Shown: positions 40,832 through 48,301 of the stretch, one piece after another | Layout: every line of letters begins with the position of its first letter | Numbering within the stretch: the first letter of the stretch is position 1 | From: Verrucomicrobiota bacterium | Lineage (GTDB): Bacteria > Verrucomicrobiota > Verrucomicrobiia > Limisphaerales > JADJPG01 | DNA: 64,000 nt | Direction: 5' to 3' | Assembly (NCBI GenBank): GCA_016713365.1 | Contig: JADJPG010000103.1 | Location: 1 to 64,000, forward strand | Made by a program: the position numbers and the translations under genes | Notes under the pieces: generated by a model | Databases searched by the model: none | What the model saw: only the letters and a program-made list of their open reading frames with translations | Told to the model about the DNA's origin: nothing

Positions 40832-42235
40832 ATGGCTGACGAGACGCCAAATGTCTCGAACGGTTCGCCCGCCCGGCGAAGTTTCGCTGAGGAGTGGTCC
40901 GGACGCGCCGACGACTGGGCCGGCCGAGTTCTCTTCCCCAGGCTGCTGGGCGACCCGGAGCTCAGCCGCCGCGCGCGCCTGATCACGCGATTTGGGTTCC
41001 TCGGTTTCTTCTTCGGAGTGGCCTACGCAGCGTTCTACCTGGCGATTGGGCATCAGTGGGGCGCTGGAATCATTGTCATCTGCAGTCTGCTCTATGGACT
41101 CGCCCCGTTTTTGATTCGCTGGACTCAATCCCTCGCACTGCCTGGCCATCTCCTCTCGGGAATCATGGCCGTCGGCTTTACCGCGCTGTGTACCGTCGAA
41201 GGCGGAATGCACGGCCACGCCATCGCCTGGCTGGCGAGCGTGCCGTTGTGCGCCTTGCTTCTGGTCGACTGGAACGGCGCGCGCCTCTGGGCGGCCATGT
41301 CGATACTTTGCGGCACCTTTGTTGTCGCGGCTGATTTTCTCGGCATCAAGTTCCCCAACACCTTCGATCCGTCCTGGCTGCCAGTCGTCACCGCCGCTGG
41401 TTACCTCGGCTTGATCGCCTTCATGTTTCTCCTCGGCGTCATTTTCGAAACCTCGCGCGAACGTGCGTTCACCAAGCTCCGGAACACGCTGAGTGAACTG
41501 GAGAACTCGAACAACCAACTCGTCCACCTCAACAACGAGAAGAACGAATTCCTCGGCATCGCCGCGCACGATTTGAAGAACCCGCTCACCGCCATCATCG
41601 GCAGCGCCGAGCTCATCACGATGGCGCCGAACTCGCCCAAGGTCGGAAAACTCGCCACCAACATCTCCTCCGCCGGCAAACGCATGCGCGACCTGATCAC
41701 GAATCTTCTCGATGCCAATGCGATTGAGCAGGGCAAGTTCACATCCAACCTCGAACGCTGCGATCTCAGCGCGCTTGTTGCCCAGAGCGTGGAGCAAAAC
41801 CTGCCCAACGCGACACGGAAGGAAATCACCATCCAAGCCTTCACGCCGCCGGGCATGTGGGTGGTGGCCGACAAGAATGCGACGATTCAGATCCTCGACA
41901 ACCTCATCTCCAACGCCGTGAAATATTCTCCTCCCAAATCGACCGTGCTGATCGCCACCGTCGAGAGCGACGGACGAATCAGTGCCGAGGTGAAGGATCA
42001 CGGCCCAGGCTTGAGCGACGACGATCAAAAGAAGCTCTTCCGCAAATTCACCCGCCTCTCCTCCAAGCCGACCGCAGGCGAATCCTCCACCGGACTCGGC
42101 CTTTCCATCGTCAAACGCCTCGCCGAATCAATGGCCGGCACCGTCGATTGCCAGAGCGCTCTCGGCCAAGGTTCGACCTTCGCCGTGCGCCTTCCCGCCG
42201 CAGAGCCAGCAACCGCGCTGGAAGAAGCCGCGTGA
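40832..42235 (+). CDS. Membrane sensor histidine kinase, orphan
   Basis: The 467 residues have about six membrane segments (residues 45-205), then a coiled linker (FTKLRNTLSELENSNNQLVHL). The kinase core has H-box FLGIAAHDLKNPLTAI, N-box ILDNLISNAVKYSP, G1 VKDHGPGLSDDDQKKLF and G2 STGLGLSIVKRL. It should autophosphorylate on the H-box His in response to a membrane-borne or extracellular signal. No response regulator is adjacent, so its partner is elsewhere. The nagA gene starts about 90 bases later on the same strand but has no obvious functional link. Confidence 0.92.
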   Translation: MADETPNVSNGSPARRSFAEEWSGRADDWAGRVLFPRLLGDPELSRRARLITRFGFLGFFFGVAYAAFYLAIGHQWGAGIIVICSLLYGLAPFLIRWTQSLALPGHLLSGIMAVGFTALCTVEGGMHGHAIAWLASVPLCALLLVDWNGARLWAAMSILCGTFVVAADFLGIKFPNTFDPSWLPVVTAAGYLGLIAFMFLLGVIFETSRERAFTKLRNTLSELENSNNQLVHLNNEKNEFLGIAAHDLKNPLTAIIGSAELITMAPNSPKVGKLATNISSAGKRMRDLITNLLDANAIEQGKFTSNLERCDLSALVAQSVEQNLPNATRKEITIQAFTPPGMWVVADKNATIQILDNLISNAVKYSPPKSTVLIATVESDGRISAEVKDHGPGLSDDDQKKLFRKFTRLSSKPTAGESSTGLGLSIVKRLAESMAGTVDCQSALGQGSTFAVRLPAAEPATALEEAA

Positions 42236-42324
42236 TCCAACAGCATTGAACCGGTCGCAGGTTCAGTGGCAATCTCCCTTCGCCGCCCGACCAACATGCC
42301 GTGGCATGCGCGCGGGAATTCACA

Positions 42325-43462
42325 ATGAACAGCGGTTTCCTTTCTGGAAGACACTACGCCACCGGCGAACCCATCGAACTGCGGTGGGACAACGGCGTCA
42401 TCCAATCCATCGAACCCGCGCCCAATGCCAACGCCGACCTCTGGATCGCGCCCGCCCTGGTTGATCTCCAAATCAACGGCTACGGCGGAATCGATTTTCA
42501 GCAGGACAACCTCACCGCCAAACAGTTGCTAACCGCGGTCACGCATTTGCACAAAGCCGGCTGCACGCGGTTCCTTCTCACCTTGATCACCGACGATTGG
42601 ACGCGCCTGACCGGGCGGCTTCGTCACATCCGAAAACTTCGAGAGAGCAACGATATCCTTCGGCACGCCATCGCCGGCTGGCACATTGAAGGCCCATTTC
42701 TATCCGCCGAACCTGGCTTTTGCGGCGCGCACGACGCGTCGGCCATGCGCGATCCGTCATCAGCTCATCTCGACGAATTGCGCGAACTCACCGGCGCAGA
42801 CCCGCTCCTCATCACCGTTGCACCGGAACGAACGGGCGCTCTCGATTGCATCGCCCACGCCCGGAGGCTCGGCATTCAAGTCAGCCTTGGCCACACCAAC
42901 GCTTCAGCGGAACTGCTTGCGGAAGCGGTTCACCGCGGTGCGACCGCCTTCACGCATCTGGCAAACGGCTGTCCTCGGGAACTCGACCGGCACGATAATA
43001 TTCTCTGGCGCGTCTTCGAAACGCCCGGGCTGATCTCCAGTTTGATTCCAGACGGCATCCATGTCTCCCCGGCCCTCTTCCGCCTCGCGCATCGCGTCCT
43101 CGGCGATTCGATTTACTACACCACGGACGCCATGTCCGCCGCCGGCATGCCGCCAGGACGCTATCCGCTCGGAAAGCTGGAGCTGGAGGTCGGACCAGAC
43201 CAAATCGTTCGCTACCCCGGTCGGACCAACCTTCGCAGGCTCCGCCTTGCGCCCCGTCGATGGCGTCTTCCGCGCCGCAAAAATGTTGAACTCCCGCTGG
43301 CAGGAGACTTGGGCAAGATTCTCCGAAACGCCCGCGCGGTTGATGAAACTTTCCGTTGGTTTGGCGATTGGCGCTCCGGCGGACTTCTGCGTCGTCCGCG
43401 CCACGAGGGAAAACGACCTAAAGGAGTTACGAACCTTCAGCGCCGAAACCGAGTTCGCCTGA
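42325..43462 (+). CDS. nagA: N-acetylglucosamine-6-phosphate deacetylase (frameshifted)
   Basis: The protein starts MNSGFLSGRHYATGEPI and has the NagA amidohydrolase landmarks: DLQINGYGGIDFQQ, WHIEGPFLS, the metal-binding SLGHTNA and FTHLANGC, and the catalytic Asp in YYTTDAMSAAG. It removes acetate from GlcNAc-6-phosphate. In frame 1 the match stops after YPGRTN. One extra C at about 43230 in AACCTTCGC shifts it, and the other frame continues FAGSALRPVDGVFRAAKML to a normal stop at 43462. That gives about 379 residues, normal for NagA. The frame-1 extension into the G/C filler is false. It converges on nagB. Confidence 0.9.
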
Positions 43463-43490
43463 ACACCGGCGAACTGACGGCACTTTCGGA

Positions 43491-43790
43491 CCCCGGGGGA
43501 ACCCCGGGGGGAAAGCGGCCACTCAACCTCCCCGGGGCGGGGGGGGCGCCCGCGGGGAGGCCGGGGGCCCCCGCCCCCGGGGGCCCGGGGGGGGAACGCG
43601 CCCCCCGGGGGGCCCCGGGGGGCTTTTCTCCCCAAGCCCCCCCCCCCCCCCCCCCCCCCCCGGGGGGGGGAATTCCCGGGGCGGCCCCGGGGGGGGGGGT
43701 TAAGGGCCCGCGGGCCCCCATCCCCCCCCCCCGGGGGCCCGGGGGGCCCCCCCCCCCCGCCCCCCCCCCCCCCCCGCGCCCCCCCCCCCC
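43491..43790. other. G/C homopolymer filler, probable sequencing or assembly artefact
   Basis: About 300 bases consist almost only of runs of G and C of 3 to 30 bases, with single A or T breaks. The flanks are normal sequence: the nagA stop at 43460-43462 and the nagB stop at 43794. Real GC-rich DNA in this window never looks like this. The ORF reading through it is a Gly/Pro/Arg repeat with no meaning. It most likely reflects low-quality poly-G reads or a misassembled terminator region between the convergent genes. Confidence 0.85.
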
Positions 43791-43793
43791 GTA

Positions 43794-44576
43794 TTACACC
43801 CGCTGCCAGTCGGGCTTGTTATCGTACACCCAGTGGTAGTATTCGCAGCGCTTCAGCTCCTTCGCCGCCGCGGCATCTACCACCAGCGTGCAGACCGGAT
43901 GCATCTGCAGAATCGACGCCGGCAGATCCGCCGTGATGGCGCCTTCCGCCATGCGTGCCACCGCCTCCGCCTTGCCCTCGCCCGTGGCGAGCAGCAGGCA
44001 GTGCCGCGTCTCCATAATAGTTCCCACGCCCATCGTGATGACGTGACGCGGCACCAGCTCTTCACCGCCAAAGAATCGCGCATTATCCTTCACCGTCTGC
44101 GGCGTGAGCGTCTTGATTCTCGTGCGCGACGCAAGCGAACTGCTCGGCTCATTGAACCCGATGTGGCCTTCACGACCGATGCCGAGCAACTGCAGATCGA
44201 TTCCGCCCGCGCGCCGGATGTCCGCCTCGTAATTCGCGCAGTGCGCCGGAATGTCCGTCGCCATGCCGTCGGGAAAGTGGATGCGCGATTTCTCAATGTT
44301 CACCTTCCCAAAAAGATGCGCCTCCATGAAGGCGCGATAAGACCAGGGATGCTTCGCGTCGAGCCCCACGTACTCGTCCAAATTGAAAGTGCTGACCTTG
44401 GAAAAATCCAGTTCACCCTTCTCGTGCATGCCGACGAGCAGCGAATACACGCCGATAGGCGTCGAACCCGTTGCGAGTCCGAGCACCGTCTCCGGCTTCC
44501 GCTGAATCTGACGACGCATAATCTTCGCCGTCTCCTGCTGCGCCTCGGCCACGGTTGGCTTAATGATGATTTCCAT
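43794..44576 (-). CDS. nagB: Glucosamine-6-phosphate deaminase
   Basis: From the ATG at 44576 (MEIIIKPTVAEAQQ) the 260 residues follow NagB: the phosphate-binding LGLATGSTPIGVYS, FNLDEYVGL, the active-site region LLGIGREGHIGFNEPSS, and VITMGVGTIMETRHC. It converts glucosamine-6-phosphate to fructose-6-phosphate and ammonia, the step after NagA. The ORF could extend to 44633 but the extra residues are not NagB-like. It is transcribed toward nagA and diverges from glnS, so nagA and nagB are not one operon here. Confidence 0.96.
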   Translation of the reverse strand: MEIIIKPTVAEAQQETAKIMRRQIQRKPETVLGLATGSTPIGVYSLLVGMHEKGELDFSKVSTFNLDEYVGLDAKHPWSYRAFMEAHLFGKVNIEKSRIHFPDGMATDIPAHCANYEADIRRAGGIDLQLLGIGREGHIGFNEPSSSLASRTRIKTLTPQTVKDNARFFGGEELVPRHVITMGVGTIMETRHCLLLATGEGKAEAVARMAEGAITADLPASILQMHPVCTLVVDAAAAKELKRCEYYHWVYDNKPDWQRV

Positions 44577-44710
44577 GCTGGGCGCGGAGTCTAGGAGGCC
44601 AGCTCGCCGGGAGGGAACAAAAATTTCGCCCAACGCCTACAGCCGGGACTCCGCAATCTTCCCTCTATTCACCCATTGCCGTGTTTGTTACGGTCGCCGC
44701 CGCAACAAAC

Positions 44711-46432
44711 ATGAGCACGCAGAGCACTGATAACGCGAATAACGCCGCCGCCGCACCGGCCCCGTCCGATTTCATCCGCGACATCGTCGCGCAGCACGTC
44801 ACGGAGAAGAAGTATCCGCAGATTCACACCCGCTTTCCGCCAGAGCCGAACGGCTACCTCCACATCGGCCACGCCAAGAGCATCTGCCTGAACTTCGGCA
44901 TCGCGCGCGAGTTCGGCGGCGTCTGCAACCTGCGCATGGACGACACGAACCCGACCAAGGAAGACGTCGAATACGTCGAATCCATCCAGGCGGACGTGAA
45001 CTGGCTCATCGCCGGCTGGGCCGACAAACATCTCGGCCTGAAGACCGCGAGCGAACCCTTCTTCGCCAGCGATTACTTCGATCAGATTTACGACTTCGCC
45101 GTCGCGCTCATCAAGAAAGGCAAGGCCTTCGTCTGCGACATGACGCCGGATCAGACCGACGAATATCGTCGCCTCGGCAAGCCCTCGCCGTTCCGCGATC
45201 GCACCGTCGAGGAAAACCTCGACCTCTTCACGCGCATGAAGGCCGGCGAATTTCCCGACGGCACACGCGTCCTGCGCGCGAAGATCATCGTGGACTCGCC
45301 CAACATCTGGCTGCGCGATCCGCTCCTCTACCGCATCCGCCACGCCGAACATCATCACACCGGCGCGAAGTGGTGCATCTACCCGATGTACGACTTCGCC
45401 CATTGCCTGAGCGATTACCTCGAAGCCATCACGCACAGCATCTGCACGCTGGAATTCGAGGTGCATCGTCCGCTCTACGACTGGATTCTCGAATCCCTCG
45501 ACCTCCCGCGCTACCTGCCGCACCAGTACGAATTCGCGCGCCTCAGCCTCAGCTACACCATCATGAGCAAGCGCAAGCTCATGGAGCTCGTCACCGAGAA
45601 GCTCGTCACCGGCTGGGACGATCCGCGCATGCCGACCATCAGCGGCATCCGTCGGCGCGGCGTCACGCCCGAGGCCCTGCGCGCCTTCGCCTACCACATC
45701 GGCATCACGAAGTACAACGGCGTCACCGACGTCGCGGTGCTGGAATACGCCATCCGCGAAGACTTGAACGCCCGCGCACAACGCCGCCTCGCCGTGCTGC
45801 GCCCGATCAAGGTCGTGCTCACGAACTATCCCGAGGGCCAGACCGAGCAGCTCACCGCCATCAACAATCCGCAGGACGAAACCGCCGGCACGCGCCAGAT
45901 TCCATTCACACGCGAGCTGTTCATCGAGCGCGACGATTTCGCCGAAGTGCCGCCGCCGAAATTCTTCCGGCTCAAGCCCGGCGGCGAAGTGCGTCTGAAG
46001 TACTCCTACATCATCAAGTGCGAGGAAGTGGTGAAGGACGCCGCCGGCAACATCACGGAACTCCGCTGCACCGCCGACCTCGATAGCAAGACCGGCGGAG
46101 CGACGTCCGCCCGCAAGGTCAAGGGCACCATTCACTGGGTCAGCGCCGCGCACGCCGTCGATGCTGAAGTGCGCCTCTACGACCGGCTCTTCACCGAGGC
46201 CGAGCCAGAGAAGGACGGACGCGACTTCAAGACCGTTCTCAACCCGCACAGCCTCGAAGTGATCACCGCCAAGTGCGAACCCTCCCTCCGCGACGCGACG
46301 CCTGAAGCGCGCTATCAGTTCGAGCGCCTCGCCTACTTCGCGCTCGATAAGGACAGCACGCCCGGCCAGCCCGTCTTCAACCGCACCATCACGCTGAAGG
46401 ACGCGTGGGCGAAGGAGGCGGGGAAGGTGTAG
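44711..46432 (+). CDS. glnS: Glutaminyl-tRNA synthetase
   Basis: From the ATG at 44711 the enzyme has 573 residues. The class-I signatures are RFPPEPNGYLHIGHAKS (HIGH) and TIMSKRKL (KMSKS-like). The tRNA-acceptor-binding and anticodon-binding beta-barrel domains follow (PIKVVLTNYPEG, CEEVVKDAAGNITELRC). It charges tRNA-Gln directly, so the organism need not rely on the GatCAB route alone. The GTG at 44681 is a weaker start. The last 111 bases of the gene (46322-46432) are repeated at 47212-47322 and, shortened, at 48111-48198. Confidence 0.96.
   Translation: MSTQSTDNANNAAAAPAPSDFIRDIVAQHVTEKKYPQIHTRFPPEPNGYLHIGHAKSICLNFGIAREFGGVCNLRMDDTNPTKEDVEYVESIQADVNWLIAGWADKHLGLKTASEPFFASDYFDQIYDFAVALIKKGKAFVCDMTPDQTDEYRRLGKPSPFRDRTVEENLDLFTRMKAGEFPDGTRVLRAKIIVDSPNIWLRDPLLYRIRHAEHHHTGAKWCIYPMYDFAHCLSDYLEAITHSICTLEFEVHRPLYDWILESLDLPRYLPHQYEFARLSLSYTIMSKRKLMELVTEKLVTGWDDPRMPTISGIRRRGVTPEALRAFAYHIGITKYNGVTDVAVLEYAIREDLNARAQRRLAVLRPIKVVLTNYPEGQTEQLTAINNPQDETAGTRQIPFTRELFIERDDFAEVPPPKFFRLKPGGEVRLKYSYIIKCEEVVKDAAGNITELRCTADLDSKTGGATSARKVKGTIHWVSAAHAVDAEVRLYDRLFTEAEPEKDGRDFKTVLNPHSLEVITAKCEPSLRDATPEARYQFERLAYFALDKDSTPGQPVFNRTITLKDAWAKEAGKV
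46322..46432 (+). repeat. glnS 3'-end repeat, copy R1 (inside glnS)
   Basis: This is the coding end of glnS, ERLAYFALDKDSTPGQPVFN, then RTITLKDAWAKEAGKV and stop. It is the first of three copies in direct orientation. A cassette of 779 bases separates R1 from R2. Confidence 0.9.
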
Positions 46433-46470
46433 GAACATGCCGGCGTGAGAAACCAAATTCCATAGAGCTG

Positions 46471-47009
46471 ATGCCATCCAATCCGCCTGTCATCTATTTG
46501 ATTGCTGGGTGCAATGGCGTGGGCAAAACCACTTTCGCGAGAGCGTTTCTTCCCCAGGAGGCCAAGTGCCTGAATTTCCTGAACGCCGATCTGATTGCGG
46601 CTGGCATCGCACCATTGAACAGTCAAGCCGCTCAGCTCAAAGAGTTTGAGCGTTCCTGACCGCAAGGAAACGTCCGGTGGAGACCACTCTGAGTGGGAAG
46701 ACGTACGCTCGCTTGCTGGCTGGGGCGATTCGGCAGGGTTATCAGGTCTACCTTCACTATCTATGGCTTCCCTCTCCCAGCATCGCAATTGCGCGGGTCC
46801 GGGAACGAGTCAAGAAAGGCGGTCACAACGTCCCGGCAGTGGACATTCGCCGCCGCTTTCATCGCAGTCTGCGGCATCTCGTTCACGATTACGCGCCACT
46901 CGCCAGCCACTGGGCGGTATGGGACAATCAAGGCAGTCCTCCGGAACTTCTGGCCTCATCGGAGACTTGTTCTCTGGACGAATTGAGAGCCATACTTCGC
47001 ATGCAATGA
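46471..47009 (+). pseudogene. Zeta-toxin-like AAA ATPase, disrupted
   Basis: The first frame gives MPSNPPVIYLIAGCNGVGKT with Walker A (GCNGVGKTT), LNADLIAAGIAP and SQAAQLK, then a stop (TGA at 46657-46659). Another frame continues FLTARKRPVETTLSGKTYAR, HYLWLPSPSIAIARVRERVK, GGHNVPAVDIRRRFHRSL and an end at 47009. The order is that of zeta-toxin-like kinases, with the lid segment VxxGGHxVP. Between the frames a few residues expected after AAQLK (of the type AGRLxL) are missing, so there is a small deletion as well as a frame change. If the frame change is an error the product may still lack part of an early helix. It overlaps the next ORF by ATGA. Confidence 0.75.
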
Positions 47010-47179
47010 AAACTAAAACAGCCGCGTCGCCACGTGGTAAGGATGACTTCATCGCTCCGGCACGCAGGGCTTTCCGTCGCGTGGCGCGGACGCTCCGCGC
47101 AGAGAATGCCCGTCTCGGGCTGCCTTTGATTCTGGGGAAAGATGGTCGTGTGAAACTGGTCAAACCGACTTCTTCGTGA
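47006..47179 (+). CDS. Small basic protein following zeta-toxin-like gene (antitoxin-like partner)
   Basis: The 57-residue ORF starts MKTKTAASPRGKDDFIAP and ends LPLILGKDGRVKLVKPTSS. The C-terminal pattern, a short strand of the type PLxLxKDGRVxxV, is common in small partner ORFs next to zeta-toxin-like AAA proteins. Its ATG overlaps the stop of the upstream gene (ATGA, 47006-47009), so the two were translationally coupled. It lies within the first glnS 3'-end cassette. Assignment as antitoxin is inference from arrangement and size. Confidence 0.6.
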   Translation: MKTKTAASPRGKDDFIAPARRAFRRVARTLRAENARLGLPLILGKDGRVKLVKPTSS

Positions 47180-47211
47180 CGTCGGAGAGCGTGAATAGCA
47201 GCGAGTTCACC

Positions 47212-47322
47212 GAGCGCCTCGCCTACTTCGCGCTTGATAAAGACAGCGCGCCCGGCAAACCCATCTTCAACCGCTCCATCACGCTGAAGGATGCGTGGGC
47301 CAAGGAAGCGCAGAAGGGGTGA
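47212..47322 (+). repeat. glnS 3'-end repeat, copy R2
   Basis: Hand alignment of these 111 bases with R1 gives 96 matches and no gap. Five of the eleven changed sense codons are silent; the others give T/A, Q/K, V/I, T/S, G/Q and V/G, and the stop is TGA rather than TAG. That pattern is of a glnS end that once evolved as coding sequence in a relative. No glnS precedes it; the sequence before it is the tail of cassette 1. Confidence 0.9.
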
Positions 47323-47437
47323 AGTTGCCCGACGAAAGCTAGCGTGATCTGTTTCACAACCTCACTGGTTACGTCCTTGCGGTTGACCAGAAGCAATCGG
47401 AGTGATAGGTATTCTCCACATCCTTCCTGGAAAATAT

Positions 47438-48117
47438 ATGAAGACCAAGGCTTCCATCGTTCTTGCTTCGCTCGTGGCGTTTTCATCCAGCGCACAAGAT
47501 TTCGTCAACCTGAACTTCGAGAATGCCATCGTGCCATCACGGCATCCACAGCCAGGCGAGTTTGTCTTCCTCCAATGGAACACGGCTGCCCCCGGATGGA
47601 GCCACAGCGACGGCGGAGACACTTCAATCATCTATTATGGAAGCGAGCATCTGGGGCTCAGCCAGTACTACATACTGGTGGACCAATACAGTCCATTCTA
47701 TGCCCCCGGTGGGCAGCTTGCTGGACGCTATTCGCTCGCCTTTGCCAGCGGCATCCAACAGGGATCGGTGCCGGGCTCGCCGTGGGTCAACGCTTATCTT
47801 GCACAAACCGGTCTCATTCCAGAAGGGATGAACTCACTCACCCTCCTGGCAACCGGTCCGTTTCAAGTTTACGTTGACGGTGTTCCCATTTCGATGACTC
47901 CAACAGCGGAGAATCACGGCTTCATCGGCGACATCTCACAGTATGCCGGCACGGTTGCAGAAATCAAAATCGTCAACACGGCGCTGACTGTGCATACACC
48001 AACGGTGCTCGATAGTGTCATCTCGCCGGTCCCCGTGCCCGAACCAACCGCGATTGCAATCGTGGTCTTGGTGTCGCTCTCTTGGGAGGAACGAGGAGGA
48101 TGCCTCGCAATCGATAA
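47438..48117 (+). CDS. PEP-CTERM exported protein (one frameshift near the end)
   Basis: From the ATG at 47438 (MKTKASIVLASLVAFSSSAQ) the protein has a signal peptide and a beta-rich mature domain with no known motif (GWSHSDGG, LVDQYSPFYAPGG). It ends in the PEP-CTERM motif VPEPTAIAI. One G missing at 48062-48065 (GTGGTC) restores a normal sorting end GLGVALLGGTRRMPRNR and a stop at 48115-48117; the uncorrected frame runs on to 48163. Exosortase-type systems process such tails. It is the only gene of the second glnS 3'-end cassette, and its stop codon lies within the third repeat copy. Confidence 0.8.
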
Positions 48118-48198
48118 GGAATGCGCGCCCTCGATCCCGACTTCAACCCGACAATCACGCTGAAGGATGCGTGGGCGAAGGAAACGGAGAACGGGTGA
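48111..48198 (+). repeat. glnS 3'-end repeat, copy R3 (truncated)
   Basis: The match begins at TCGATAAGGA, equivalent to base 23 of R1, is poorly matched to about 48150, then is strong from ATCACGCTGAAGG to the stop TGA at 48196-48198 (41 of 45 against R2, fewer against R1). It retains ITLKDAWAKE and a divergent end. The R1-end to R2-end distance is 890 bases and the R2-end to R3-end distance is 876. Confidence 0.85.
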
Positions 48199-48301
48199 CC
48201 CTTTCGAAGGGCATCAATCAAGTTTCGATGCGCGTCTTGGATTCATCCCGGGAGGGAAGCGCCAACTCTAGAGCGATTGGAAGAGCCGGCGCTGCAGGAG
48301 C

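Noticed and set aside
43463..43839. Extension of the nagA frame as a Gly/Pro/Arg-rich protein
   Set aside because: It is a translation of the G/C homopolymer filler. The true nagA end is in another frame at 43462.
44669..46477. Minus-strand ORF of 602 aa opposite glnS
   Set aside because: It is an antisense shadow of glnS with a repetitive, leucine- and acid-rich product, no motifs and no ribosome site.
47182..47322. R2 as part of a second glnS gene
   Set aside because: No glnS-like sequence lies upstream of it beyond the 111 bases and there is no start codon with ribosome site, so it is a repeat, not a gene.
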